A DNA stretch of 64,000 bases. Source: Synechococcus sp. ROS8604 (GTDB taxonomy: Bacteria > Cyanobacteriota > Cyanobacteriia > PCC-6307 > Cyanobiaceae). Of this stretch, positions 48,807 to 58,394 are shown in pieces. The notes below the pieces were generated by a model that worked only from the letters and a program-made list of their open reading frames with translations, was not told the origin of the DNA and did not search any database. The translations under genes were made by a program, and so were the position numbers. The stretch spans positions 2,480,001 to 2,544,000 of the forward strand of contig NZ_CP047946.1 of NCBI RefSeq assembly GCF_014279655.1, given 5' to 3'. Position 1 is the first letter of the stretch. Every line of letters begins with the position of its first letter.

Positions 48807-49414
48807 GTAGATCAATCCCTTTTGGCTTTCACCTCAGATTGACTTGCTTCACCCACATCCCAGCACTGGCGTACTGGTTGCAGTTGTCGCCCCCTTCCTC
48901 TGACAGAAGGATTCACAAGAGTGCAAATTTAGAATTTCTTCCTCGTTTGACTTTCCGGGATCTCAGATCCGGTCGTTGCTCCACATTGCGCACACCGACA
49001 ACTCAAAAGTTCGTGAAAACTTTCAAGTTGTAAGCACAATGCTTCTCTGCAACTAAAATTTTGTTGACGGGACCTCACACCTTTATCGCACTATCATTTA
49101 GCCAGACTAAAAACCTTGCGGCCTTCAGTTCAAACTAAACGCGATAAAAGCGTCAGTTCCTAAACTTTTAAATTGTCCAGGTTCTGGCTTTGCGTCCCCT
49201 TTCAGAGACGTGCCGCCTGCGGTCTCGCGACCGCTTGTGAAACCTACAACATCGTGGGATCGCTCCCTCAATCTCGTAAGCACCCGCTGAACACTTCAAG
49301 CTTTCGCTCTTCGCGTCCCTCGGCTGCGCTTCGGAGCAGTGCTCCCCTGCGCAGTCCAAAACCATAACCCATTCACTGCCCTTTCTGCAAGACTTGAGCC
49401 AAAAGGAACAAAGC
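48807..49414 (-). promoter_or_regulatory. rRNA operon leader and promoter region
   Basis: About 600 bases without a credible gene. The part near 16S is AT-rich and should hold the rrn promoter and leader; I could not single out one -35/-10 pair with confidence. A long imperfect hairpin lies at 48998-49031. The part from about 49190 to 49414 is GC-richer and shows short open frames that look non-coding. Confidence 0.5.
48998..49031 (-). repeat. Inverted repeat in the rRNA leader
   Basis: ACAACT-CA-AAAGTT and AACTTT-CA-AGTTGT pair as two 6-bp helices around a small internal loop, with six bases in the hairpin loop. It is about 190 bases upstream of 16S. It could be a processing or antitermination structure. 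Confidence 0.5.
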
Positions 49415-50215
49415 TCACCCTTTCAGCAGAGACTGTCCCCAAGGCGCCAAGCGCTCCAGCTGCTTCTGAGAGCCAGCCGCGACGACAGGGAAGCCCATCT
49501 CCGAGAGATCGCATCCTGGTTGCAAATGAGCTGGCTGAGGGCCTAGCCAAATCAGTGGGCAGCCCAGTTCGGTCAGCACGAGCCAAGCTGCTGCTAGATC
49601 CCAAATTTTGGGAGTGGCCTCGAGCGCACCGGCGGTTTGCCCCATCGCCACACTCACCAAATTGAGGCTTGCAACACCCAAGAGACGAATTTTTCCAGGG
49701 AAGGACTGGTCAGGTCTTTTCTGAAGAACGCGAATGGATCGACTGCAAAGCGAGACGCAAGCACTACCAGCCGCAACCCTGCTCTCAGGAGTCAAACGTT
49801 TGTTATTCCGCCAAGCCCCCTTCCCTCGAATCGCCACGATCCTCTGACGCAAGGAAGGAATGTCGAGAAACGCCTCCGATGGCTCACCATCCACAAAGCG
49901 TGCGATCGAGATAGCCCAGTAGGGAATCCCAGCCGCAAAATTGGTGGTTCCATCCAATGGATCAACCACCCAGTAAGCCCTGGACGACGGACACTCCTGG
50001 CTTCCCTCTTCGCTGAGCACCCCCTCACCAGGAGCAATCTCTTCTAATCCCTGAACAAAGGCAGCATCGCTCCAGCGATCACAGGCGGTGATCAAACTTC
50101 CATCAGGTTTGATGTCGGACACGATGTGTCCAAAATCATTGCGCTGACGTTCAGCAACTTGATCGATCAACCGATGCACTCGATCAAGTTGCTGAGATGT
50201 AAGCGGGTTAGACAC
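49415..50215 (-). CDS. Inositol monophosphatase-family protein
   Basis: 266 residues. Metal-binding motifs EEGSQECP, WVVDPLDGTTNFAAG and KIWDLAAAWLVL match the Li-sensitive phosphatase family. Substrates include inositol phosphates, fructose-1,6-bisphosphate or PAP; not decidable here. Five bases after the TolC-like gene's stop, so one operon with it. Confidence 0.9.
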   Translation of the reverse strand: MSNPLTSQQLDRVHRLIDQVAERQRNDFGHIVSDIKPDGSLITACDRWSDAAFVQGLEEIAPGEGVLSEEGSQECPSSRAYWVVDPLDGTTNFAAGIPYWAISIARFVDGEPSEAFLDIPSLRQRIVAIRGKGAWRNNKRLTPESRVAAGSACVSLCSRSIRVLQKRPDQSFPGKIRLLGVASLNLVSVAMGQTAGALEATPKIWDLAAAWLVLTELGCPLIWLGPQPAHLQPGCDLSEMGFPVVAAGSQKQLERLAPWGQSLLKG

Positions 50216-50220
50216 CCCGT

Positions 50221-51936
50221 TTAACCCTGAACGATAGGAACAGGCGCTTCACAAGGAGGACGATTGGGTTGCGACTCAATCGGAATATCAAGATCGACCT
50301 GATTTGGCTTCGTAGCCGGCAAATTCAGAGCTGGGCAAGCAAGAACTTGATCAAGCCCAGTACGACGGCGCAGTTGAGCAATACTGATGTTGTAGTCCGT
50401 GATCGCGTTGGCGTATCGGACCTCGGCATTTGTGAGATCACGCTGAGTATCCACAACTTCTCTTTGAGTAGTTACACCAGCTTGAAAGCGGAGGCGCGCT
50501 AGTCGCAGCGACTCAGCCGATGAGAGTACCTCAGTGGAAGTGGTATGAATGTTTTGGGAAGATTCACGAAGGTTATAAAAACTATCTTCTACTTCAGAAC
50601 GAATGCGATCGCGCTCAGACGCAAAGTTAAATTTGCTCTCTTCTGCACGCTGCTTATTTCGGCGGTATTGGGCACGGGCACGCCCACCATCAAAAATGGC
50701 CCATGTTGCATTGAGTCCGACTGCGTTGCTGTAATTCCAGTTGTAATCAGCCATATCGATGGAGCCAGTTCGGTTGGCTTGGCCTTGATTCTTGCTCGTA
50801 TTGAAATTATTAAAAATGCTCAATACCGGTTGAACAGCAGCTAAAGCAGCATTAGCGTTGCTGTTATTAATTGAGATATCGAGGATGAATTGATCCAGTT
50901 CTTCCCGAAACGCATAGGCCGCGATAATGCTTTCTTGAAGGGATGGTTGCCAAATCCCGATTACTCGAGAGGGATTCGCCGCGGTAGGGGTGACATCTTG
51001 TGGAAGATCGAGAAGAGCCGCCAAGGATCTACGAGCTCGGGCCTGCCCCCCAAGACCGTCTGTAAGGACCTGGCGGTCTCTAGACAATTGTGTTTGAGCT
51101 TCTAAGACTTCTAATTTAGTTGCGACTCCAGCCTGATAACGCGCACGAGCATCGCGCAAGCTCAAAAGCGAAGCACGCACTGACTCCTGGCCAATTCGTA
51201 CTTGTTCATCCTGACGCTGGAGCTGGAAATAACTTGTTGAGGATTGCAGCCTCAGCTCTCTCAACGCAATCAGATAGGCGTCACTGGCCTTCTCAAAATT
51301 GTCTCGTGCAGCTGAAATTTGTGGAACCCTCACAGGATCGATCAAGTTCCACTGCACCTGGGCAGAAAAACTGGCTGACCAGCGACTTGTGTAGGTGTTG
51401 GGTTGTCGTATCGGATCCCCGGTTTCGGGGATAACAGAATTTGCACCAATAAAATCTGGATTTCGATATTGCTCACCCTCCAGATATTGAGGCAGTCCAT
51501 TTGCTGTGAGGTTTACAGTGGGATACCACGCTGAAATTGCAGCGAGCACTGCGGATTTGGCCTGTTCAACCTGACTTGCAGCAGCCTTCAAACTGGGATT
51601 ATTGACTTCAACAAGTCGCTCAACCTCCGCGAGAGTTAGTGGGCGTAATTCGCGAATCGTGACCTGGGAAGGAAGATCGGGTAGAGCAAGACTGTCAGGT
51701 GATTTCAGCGCATCCAAGTCCTCAGGAAGCGTTGTCGCAGCGGGCGCCATGACCGATGGATCTGCCTTGGGACGTGATCCTTTGAGGTCGATGGCATTTG
51801 GAAGCGTCGACTGATCCATCAATGAGGATTCAGCTGTTGCGAATTCATCTTCCGCAACCTGAGCGAGGGCAGTGGATGCAGCCAAGGCAGGCAAACAACC
51901 TGCAACGAAGACGATATGAGCAGCTATCCGGAACAC
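50221..51936 (-). CDS. TolC-family outer membrane efflux protein
   Basis: 571 residues. Signal peptide (FVAGCLPALAASTALA), acidic N-terminal linker, then two outer-membrane-efflux repeats (LTLAEVERLVEVNNPSLKAA; LRLARLRFQAGVTTQREVVD). The family forms trimeric channels through outer membrane and periplasm, used by RND and ABC exporters and type I secretion. A natural partner would be the RND pump at 14-18 kb, though they are not adjacent. C-terminal tail with two Cys (ACPALNLP, RPPCEAPVP). Confidence 0.92.
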   Translation of the reverse strand: MFRIAAHIVFVAGCLPALAASTALAQVAEDEFATAESSLMDQSTLPNAIDLKGSRPKADPSVMAPAATTLPEDLDALKSPDSLALPDLPSQVTIRELRPLTLAEVERLVEVNNPSLKAAASQVEQAKSAVLAAISAWYPTVNLTANGLPQYLEGEQYRNPDFIGANSVIPETGDPIRQPNTYTSRWSASFSAQVQWNLIDPVRVPQISAARDNFEKASDAYLIALRELRLQSSTSYFQLQRQDEQVRIGQESVRASLLSLRDARARYQAGVATKLEVLEAQTQLSRDRQVLTDGLGGQARARRSLAALLDLPQDVTPTAANPSRVIGIWQPSLQESIIAAYAFREELDQFILDISINNSNANAALAAVQPVLSIFNNFNTSKNQGQANRTGSIDMADYNWNYSNAVGLNATWAIFDGGRARAQYRRNKQRAEESKFNFASERDRIRSEVEDSFYNLRESSQNIHTTSTEVLSSAESLRLARLRFQAGVTTQREVVDTQRDLTNAEVRYANAITDYNISIAQLRRRTGLDQVLACPALNLPATKPNQVDLDIPIESQPNRPPCEAPVPIVQG

Positions 51937-51960
51937 AACAAAACCATTATTTTCTGGATT

Positions 51961-53358
51961 TTATATGCTTTTTTCTAGTGAGCCGAGTGTGTAGGCCACG
52001 ATCTCAGCTGCTCCATGCACGATTCGGATCGGAACCGGCAAGGTCGCTCGTAATTGATCCAAGGTCATGTCGTCCAAGAACACCGGATCGCCTTGGCGGA
52101 GCATGACGGAAGGCAGCAAAAGCTGATCACCAAGGTCCTGATCCAACAGGCCATCAAGGAGGTCTTGTCCAGTTAGCAAACCAGTAACAACCTGATCTTG
52201 CCCCCAGTAGGGGCTTGGGAGGCCATGCAAGCTGAGCTGAACTCCCTCCACCGCATTGAGCCTCTGCAAGACAGGCTCCAGGGCATTGGCAACCAAGCGT
52301 CCCACCACCCAGCTGCTTCTCACTGGTGTCTCAACAGACTGGGGAAGATTGTTGGTGGCCTCATCCAGCGAAGCGAGAAACGCCCGGATACTGCCAACCC
52401 CATTTTCCTGCTGCGGAAAGTCTTCGTAGCTCGCGCGTGAGGGCAACGACAACCCCGCAATCAAGTACCACTCGTCTGAAAGCCAAGCAAAATTGCTCTC
52501 AAATTTGAGCTGAAACTCCTTCTGAAGAGGTTCCACCGCGGCAATCACCTTCCTGGCATCCACTGGAGTGACCGCACGTAAGCCATCAGATGCCGGCCGG
52601 AACCGAGTCAGGCCAACCGGAACAACGGCGACAGAGAGCACTGCAGGCCAGTCACCGCTGGCAAATTGTGCCAAGTCCTGAATGGTGCGCAGCAGAGCCT
52701 CTCCATCGTTTTGATCGGGGCACACCACCACTTGCGCGTGGATCTGCAAATCGCGTTCGGAGAACCAAGTCAGTTGCTGCATCAGCTGACCGGCGCGTGG
52801 ATTCTGCAAAAGGCTCGAGCGCAGGTCAGGGTCCGTGGCATGGACAGAAACGAATAACGGCGACAGACGCTGTTGTTCAATCCTTTGCCAATCGGAATCA
52901 CTGAGATTCGTCAGGGTGAGGTATGAGCCATAGAGAAAACTCAAGCGATAGTCGTCGTCCTTGAGATAAAGGCTGCTGCGATGGCCAGGTGGCTGCTGAT
53001 CGATGAAGCAAAAGGCACAGGCGTTGCTGCACTGACGCAATCCATCGAACAAGGCTTCTGTAAATGCCAGCCCTAGGCCGTCGTCCTCATCCTTTTCCAG
53101 ATCCACCTGATGGAGCGCCCCTGCTGCATCGCGAATCTCTAAATGCAACTCTTCTTCAACAATCAAATAGCGGTAATCGATCAGATCGCGAGGGCGAACA
53201 CCATTGATGCTCAACAGCTGATCGCCCGGCTCAAAGCCAAGGTCCTCTCCGATCGATCCCGGCTCGACCGATGCCACCACAGCCGGTGAGGGCTGGCGAG
53301 AGGCACGATCCGGATCAAGAGCCGCAACAGCAACACCGGCAGAAGGTTCATTCCACAC
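51961..53358 (-). CDS. DUF512/TIGR03279-type radical SAM protein with PDZ domain
   Basis: 465 residues. An N-terminal PDZ-like domain (GSIGEDLGFEPGDQLLSING) is followed by a cluster motif CSNACAFCFIDQQP (CxxxCxxC) and a C-terminal DUF512 domain. Known widely in cyanobacteria; reaction unknown. A PDZ domain joined to a radical SAM core is unusual and might bind a peptide tail. Start at ATG 53358. Confidence 0.88.
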   Translation of the reverse strand: MWNEPSAGVAVAALDPDRASRQPSPAVVASVEPGSIGEDLGFEPGDQLLSINGVRPRDLIDYRYLIVEEELHLEIRDAAGALHQVDLEKDEDDGLGLAFTEALFDGLRQCSNACAFCFIDQQPPGHRSSLYLKDDDYRLSFLYGSYLTLTNLSDSDWQRIEQQRLSPLFVSVHATDPDLRSSLLQNPRAGQLMQQLTWFSERDLQIHAQVVVCPDQNDGEALLRTIQDLAQFASGDWPAVLSVAVVPVGLTRFRPASDGLRAVTPVDARKVIAAVEPLQKEFQLKFESNFAWLSDEWYLIAGLSLPSRASYEDFPQQENGVGSIRAFLASLDEATNNLPQSVETPVRSSWVVGRLVANALEPVLQRLNAVEGVQLSLHGLPSPYWGQDQVVTGLLTGQDLLDGLLDQDLGDQLLLPSVMLRQGDPVFLDDMTLDQLRATLPVPIRIVHGAAEIVAYTLGSLEKSI

Positions 53359-53380
53359 GGGGGGGCACGGTCAACTTCGT

Positions 53381-54232
53381 TCAGTTTGATGCCGAACCAG
53401 ACCACCAGACCAGAAGAAGCACACCAAACAGCAACCGGTACACCACAAAAACCCAGGTGCTGTGGCTCTGGAGATACTTAATGAGCCAGTCGATGGCAAG
53501 CCAGGACACCACTGCCGCAGAGCAGATCCCCACGAAAACAGGCAATACCCCCCCCGCGCTGGGCTCTGAGAAGGCGTCTTTCAGTTCCACCAATCCTGCA
53601 ATCGTGATGGCAGGAATCCCTAACAGAAAGGAGAAGCGCGCTGCATCTGCGCGCTTCCATCCATCAAAAAGGGATGCCGTGAGCGTGCTTCCCGAACGAG
53701 AAACGCCAGGGATCAGCGCCAGAACCTGGGCTAAGCCCACCACCAATCCATCGCGTCCTTCCACCTGAGTGAGCTGCTTCAGGCGTGGCCCCAGCCGTTC
53801 AGCGAGACCCAAGAGAAGCGCCATCACAATCGACACCACGGCAATGGCCGGGACACTTCGCAATGGAGAACTTGCGTAGCCAGGCCAAAACAACTTGATG
53901 CACAAGCCTGCAATCAAAATGGGCACGGTGCCGATCGCCATCGCAATCCCAAGCCGCGCCTCAGGCTCACGCCATTGACCGCGGCGAAACGCTCCACTGA
54001 TGCCTTTCAGCACTCCGGCCAAATCCTCTCGGAAGTAGGCAATGACAGCCACGATGCTGCCCAGCTGAATCACAGCAGTCACCGAAACGCCAGGGTCACC
54101 CCATCCGGCAAGAACAGGGACCACCTTGAGGTGGGCCGTACTGCTAATCGGCAAAAATTCCGTTAGCCCCTGGACGACACCAAGCACAAAATCACGCCAG
54201 CAAGCTTCAAGCAGTCCTGGATCTGTCGTCAA
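53381..54232 (-). CDS. uppP: Undecaprenyl-diphosphatase UppP (BacA)
   Basis: 283 residues if begun at the TTG at 54232 (TTDPGLLEACWRDFVLG); an ATG at 54310 gives 309 but an atypical N-terminus. Membrane protein with the two signatures GLTEFLPISSTAHL and PGVSRSGST. Recycles undecaprenyl pyrophosphate for peptidoglycan and polysaccharide synthesis; resistance to bacitracin when abundant. Confidence 0.9.
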   Translation of the reverse strand: MTTDPGLLEACWRDFVLGVVQGLTEFLPISSTAHLKVVPVLAGWGDPGVSVTAVIQLGSIVAVIAYFREDLAGVLKGISGAFRRGQWREPEARLGIAMAIGTVPILIAGLCIKLFWPGYASSPLRSVPAIAVVSIVMALLLGLAERLGPRLKQLTQVEGRDGLVVGLAQVLALIPGVSRSGSTLTASLFDGWKRADAARFSFLLGIPAITIAGLVELKDAFSEPSAGGVLPVFVGICSAAVVSWLAIDWLIKYLQSHSTWVFVVYRLLFGVLLLVWWSGSASN

Positions 54233-54358
54233 AGCGCTCTTTTCGATGAAGGCAATACGACTATGTATGAGCAACCGGCCTTCGGACCTAGATCCCGAAG
54301 ATGGGTTCAAATCTTCTAATCTTCGAATTCTTTCACTGCCTTATCCGGGAGAGCCCTT

Positions 54359-55105
54359 TTGCTGAGTGGTCTGATTCAGACGCCAACAACGGAGAAGAAG
54401 ACCCTGGTTATTTCCCAGGTTCCATCGGTTTCGTTTCCTCGCTCGTTGTCCATTTGGGCATCGGCGTTGGTTGTTCTGCCAGTCTTCCTCCAGGCACCCT
54501 GGGTTCGCTTTCATCCCTTTAGCTCCTGCCTCTTCACCGCAGTCCTACTGACAACGGGGATCGTGGCCGTGCAGGTTGGCAATCCTGCTTGGAAGCGAGC
54601 GGGAACCCTGCTGGTGGGGTTCAGCGGCAGTTGGCTGGCTGGCACCCTGTTCTGGGGATGGCTGCGCATGCATCCGGTGTGGCATTTACCCATAGAGGCC
54701 ATTGCTCTACCGCTCGCCATTGGCGGGCTGAAGAGTCGTTGGAAACTGAGCTGTTCCTTTTATTTAGCCTCACTCCTGGGCACCGCCTTCACCGATATCA
54801 CCATGGCACTGACTGGGGTCATGTCGTTTTGGCCAGAGGTTGTTCAAGCCACATCGAGCGAAGCCCCCTATCTACTTAGCGAAGCAGCAAAGCTGGTTTT
54901 GCAGCCTGTTTCTCTCTTGGTCCTGTTTGCAGCCGCAGGGCTGATCCTCTGGTTGTCAAAACAGTTTTGGAAGCAATCAGCCAGGCCTTCAGAGCAACAA
55001 GAGGCTTGGAGAGTGGCCGCTGCTGTCCTTTCCACCACTTTATTTATCGATGCTTTGTTTCTTTTGCTCTCCCTCTCAGTCCCAAGCCTGAGCGGTCTGA
55101 TCTGA
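54359..55105 (+). CDS. DUF3120-type membrane protein
   Basis: 248 residues from a TTG at 54359 (start uncertain). About six hydrophobic segments (LFTAVLLTTGIVAVQV, GTLLVGFSGSWLAGTLFWGWL, LLVLFAAAGLILWL). The pattern agrees with the cyanobacterial DUF3120 family; function unknown. Precedes psbU by about 110 bp. Confidence 0.75.
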   Translation: MLSGLIQTPTTEKKTLVISQVPSVSFPRSLSIWASALVVLPVFLQAPWVRFHPFSSCLFTAVLLTTGIVAVQVGNPAWKRAGTLLVGFSGSWLAGTLFWGWLRMHPVWHLPIEAIALPLAIGGLKSRWKLSCSFYLASLLGTAFTDITMALTGVMSFWPEVVQATSSEAPYLLSEAAKLVLQPVSLLVLFAAAGLILWLSKQFWKQSARPSEQQEAWRVAAAVLSTTLFIDALFLLLSLSVPSLSGLI

Positions 55106-55217
55106 AACGAACTGCGAACGCCTGACTGCCCTGAGGCAGTAAAAGGGTTCTGCACTTGTATGGTTTCCGTACCGGCGCTGCCGGAAGTTATATTCCGAAT
55201 CCCGACGGAGAGTTCAG

Positions 55218-55595
55218 ATGAAGCGCCTGTTGTCCTGGCTGACGGGCTTGGTTGTGATCGCTGGCCTACTGATAGGCCTTCTCGTTCCCCCCAGTGTTTC
55301 TGCCGCTGAGATCAGAAATGTCGCAGACGACAAACTCGCCGAACGTGGCGACAAGGTTGATCTAAACAATTCTTCTGTGCGCCGCTTTCAGCAATTTCCT
55401 GGGATGTACCCCACCTTCGCGGGAAAAATTGTTCTCGGAGGTCCCTACGAAAACGTCGATGACGTTTTAGAGCTCGACCTTTCAGAACGTCAAAAAGAAT
55501 TGTTCGAGAAATACCGCGACAATTTTGTGGTCACAGCTCCATCGATTGCTCTCAACGAGGGCTTCGATCGCATCAACGACGGTCAGTACCGTTAA
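55218..55595 (+). CDS. psbU: Photosystem II 12-kDa extrinsic protein PsbU
   Basis: 125 residues. GGAGAG precedes ATG 55218. A signal peptide ends near SVSAAEI; the mature protein starts IRNVADDKLAERGDKVDLNN and contains the helix-hairpin-helix-like region RRFQQFPGMYPTFAGKIVLG. It stabilises the oxygen-evolving cluster on the lumen side. Monocistronic, with a strong terminator. Confidence 0.95.
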   Translation: MKRLLSWLTGLVVIAGLLIGLLVPPSVSAAEIRNVADDKLAERGDKVDLNNSSVRRFQQFPGMYPTFAGKIVLGGPYENVDDVLELDLSERQKELFEKYRDNFVVTAPSIALNEGFDRINDGQYR

Positions 55596-55611
55596 CGCTG
55601 ATCCAAGCTTG

Positions 55612-55637
55612 AACCGCCAGGTGCACTGGCGGTTTTT
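55612..55637 (+). terminator. Rho-independent terminator after psbU
   Basis: AACCGCCAG and CTGGCGGTT pair perfectly around GTGCA, then a T-run. It lies just before the nadB start. Confidence 0.9.
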
Positions 55638-55643
55638 GCTCCC

Positions 55644-57323
55644 ATGAGCAGCCACTCAACCTCTATCGATCAGATTGCGCCTGGGCCCTGGGATGTGATC
55701 GTGATTGGCGCCGGTGCTGCCGGACTGATGACATGTTTGGAGCTTCCAGCGGGGCTTCGGGTCCTGCTCCTCAATCGAAACACGAGTAGGCGATCGTCGA
55801 GTCGCTGGGCTCAAGGAGGAATCGCGGCCGTCACCCGTTCCAACGACAACGCTGGAAGCCACGGCGAAGACACCGTGAGAGCAGGAGCTGGGCTATGTGA
55901 TGGCGATGCAGTGCGCCTGTTGGTTGATGAGGCCCCGCAAAGCGTGCTCAGACTTCAAGAGCTCGGCATGGAGTTTGATCGCAACCCGGATGGATCCCTC
56001 GCGACCACCCTGGAGGCGGCCCACAGTCATCGAAGGGTTCTGCATGTGCAGGACCGTACGGGCAAAGCCTTGGTCGATGTCTTGCGAGAACGCGTGGATG
56101 CTCGTCCTGGCTTGCAGCATCGCCGAGGAGTACGGGTCACCCAGCTGTGGGTGCAAGACAATCGCTGCTGTGGCGTCCAGGTACTCGAAGGCCCCAGGCT
56201 TCACTGGATTCCTGCCCGTGCTGTGGTCTTAGCCACCGGCGGTGGCGGGCACCTTTACACCAATACGACCAACCCAGCACAGGCCTGCGGCGAAGGTGTT
56301 GCGCTGGCCTGGCAAGCGGGAGCGGCCATCGAAGATCTGGAATTCATTCAGTTCCATCCCACAGCCCTCAAGCTTGAACATGCACCCTGCTTCTTGATCT
56401 CTGAGGCCGTCCGCGGAGAGGGGGCTCTCCTTGTCGACGCCCTGGGACAAAGCCCCGTCCAAGAACTACCTGGAAAAGACTTAGCCCCAAGAGATCAGGT
56501 CAGTCGCGCTCTGGTTCGTCGCATGCAGGCCCAGGGCGTCGCTCATATGGGCCTGGACCTCACCCCCATCGACGCTGAAACGTTGCAACGGCGGTTCCCC
56601 AACATCCTTGAACGCTGCCACAACTTTGGAATCAACCCAGAACAACAGCCCATTCCAGTGGCTCCAGCAGCCCACTATTGGATGGGAGGTGTCGCCACCG
56701 ATTTGAAAGCGACAACCAGCCTTCAAGGCCTTTATGCCGTTGGCGAAGTGGCCTGCACTGGTCTGCATGGAGCCAATCGCCTCGCCAGCAACTCTTTAAT
56801 GGAATGCCTTGTCTTCGCAAGGCAATTGCGTGACATCGACCTTAGCGATCCACTCTCAAAAGCCACCACCGAGGAACGACGCAAGGAAACACCATCAGAC
56901 AACGTTCAGGATCATCAAGCGTTCAGCGAACAAGAGCTAAGCCAATCCATCCAGTGGCTGAGATCAGAGTGCTGGCGTGTGGCCGGCGTTGACCGATCAG
57001 CTCATGGCATGAGGGACGTGTTGACAACGCTGCAGAAAGCAACGCCAATCTTGGAAGCGATGACTCCCCTCAAGTTGATGCAGCAACAACATCCTGAGCG
57101 GAGCACCCTTCTCGATGAAAGCAGGCGGGCAGAGCTGAACCTGATGTTGGATCTGCTTCATCGCCAGCAAGCGAGTTCTTTGCTGTTGGAGGCTTGCTTG
57201 TTCCGAAAGGAAAGCAGGGGCGGACACTTCCGTAATGACACCCCAGCCCCCTTACCTCAATGGTGCCGGCATAGCCGCCAAATAAAAGGCCAAGCCATCG
57301 GAACGAGAGCAGTGACCTCTTAG
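55644..57323 (+). CDS. nadB: L-aspartate oxidase
   Basis: 559 residues. FAD-binding VIGAGAAGLMTCLEL; SSRWAQGGIAAVT; ATGGGGHLYTNTTNP; HYWMGGVATDL; C-terminal helical domain. Oxidises aspartate to iminoaspartate, the first step of NAD synthesis. The start ATG lies only seven bases after the T-run of the psbU terminator, so its promoter must overlap psbU or its terminator, or it depends on read-through. Confidence 0.93.
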   Translation: MSSHSTSIDQIAPGPWDVIVIGAGAAGLMTCLELPAGLRVLLLNRNTSRRSSSRWAQGGIAAVTRSNDNAGSHGEDTVRAGAGLCDGDAVRLLVDEAPQSVLRLQELGMEFDRNPDGSLATTLEAAHSHRRVLHVQDRTGKALVDVLRERVDARPGLQHRRGVRVTQLWVQDNRCCGVQVLEGPRLHWIPARAVVLATGGGGHLYTNTTNPAQACGEGVALAWQAGAAIEDLEFIQFHPTALKLEHAPCFLISEAVRGEGALLVDALGQSPVQELPGKDLAPRDQVSRALVRRMQAQGVAHMGLDLTPIDAETLQRRFPNILERCHNFGINPEQQPIPVAPAAHYWMGGVATDLKATTSLQGLYAVGEVACTGLHGANRLASNSLMECLVFARQLRDIDLSDPLSKATTEERRKETPSDNVQDHQAFSEQELSQSIQWLRSECWRVAGVDRSAHGMRDVLTTLQKATPILEAMTPLKLMQQQHPERSTLLDESRRAELNLMLDLLHRQQASSLLLEACLFRKESRGGHFRNDTPAPLPQWCRHSRQIKGQAIGTRAVTS

Positions 57324-57339
57324 GGGTTGGTTCTTGTGT

Positions 57340-58281
57340 TTAGAAGTCTTTGGGGCCCTGATATCCAGACAGACGAGCGAGATCTGGAAGCTTTTTCACA
57401 CCAGAGTCCAGCTCTCCGTTGATCTCCCAGGTTGGGAATCCCTCAATGCCCTTGCTCTGGCAAAGCTTGGCTTCGTTGTTTTGACCTGTTGGGGCACATT
57501 CAACAACTTTGAGGGTTTTTGCAGCTTCCTTCCCAAACATCTCCTTCTGTTCGTGGCAATGGGGGCACCAATAGGCGCTGTACATGACTGCTCCAGAGGC
57601 CGTGAGGTGTTCTGCAAGAGAGATTTTGGCTGGGTTGCTCTCCGAAACAACCGCTGGAGCTGCACCAGGGCCTGTTGCGGCGGCATCCGGACGGGCAGGA
57701 TCCAGCACGGAAGCCCAAATCAGGCCACCAAGCAACACGGCAAGAGCGAGAAGGAAACCTCGAAACAACAGTTGGGAGGGGTCGTCCCATCCACCTCCAA
57801 CCAATGACAACACCAACAAGCAGAGGGAGAGCAGAGCCGAAAGAACGCAGAAAAAACAGAAGGCCTGGATCTTGATCACCATCAGACCCACGAGCACCAG
57901 GCTGAACACAGCCATCACAAGGGAGACCGTGAACAAGCCCCACCAGGTGCGACGAGACAAGTCAGCTTTGTTCTCCGACAAACCTGGGAGCAAAGGCACA
58001 ACCGCCATGACCAGGACTGCGAGATACCCGATCAAGCCTGCAAAAGAGAGGGGAATGCTGAACCCATCTCCCTGAAACAACGTGCCCCAGGGACTATTCA
58101 GGACCTTGTCGCAACCACCCGCGCCCATCGGGCAGGTGAGATCCCCCAGCACTCCCCAAAACTTCAGGGTGATCGAACCCGTATCGATCACGCCGACCGT
58201 GGCCAAAACGGCCATCACAATTCGGACCCATTTCGAACCTTGGTCCTGCCGGCGTCGGCTGGTGAGACGCTGAGTTGCCAT
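57340..58281 (-). CDS. VKOR-thioredoxin fusion (disulfide-forming)
   Basis: 313 residues from ATG 58281. Five or so membrane helices with cysteines in DLTCPMGAGGCDKVL and the redox pair CFFC, then a linker and a C-terminal thioredoxin-like domain with YWCPHCHEQKEMFG. The family oxidises cysteines of exported proteins using quinones. Convergent with nadB. Confidence 0.92.
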   Translation of the reverse strand: MATQRLTSRRRQDQGSKWVRIVMAVLATVGVIDTGSITLKFWGVLGDLTCPMGAGGCDKVLNSPWGTLFQGDGFSIPLSFAGLIGYLAVLVMAVVPLLPGLSENKADLSRRTWWGLFTVSLVMAVFSLVLVGLMVIKIQAFCFFCVLSALLSLCLLVLSLVGGGWDDPSQLLFRGFLLALAVLLGGLIWASVLDPARPDAAATGPGAAPAVVSESNPAKISLAEHLTASGAVMYSAYWCPHCHEQKEMFGKEAAKTLKVVECAPTGQNNEAKLCQSKGIEGFPTWEINGELDSGVKKLPDLARLSGYQGPKDF

Positions 58282-58394
58282 CAAAGGCGATCAATTACAC
58301 CTAATTTTGGCAGCAAAGCGTGAGCAATTCAGCGTTGAAGCATGGGTGTCATCCGTTCATCCGCTCCTAAAGTGAGGGATTGCAGGGTCATGCC

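Noticed and set aside
49060-49090. Possible Yfr1-like small RNA motif (CCTCACACC)
   Set aside because: It does not match the full conserved core, and the surroundings do not form the expected two-hairpin structure.
49173-49604. Short frames upstream of the rRNA operon
   Set aside because: Composition and residue pattern are not protein-like, and parts are shadows of the inositol-phosphatase gene.
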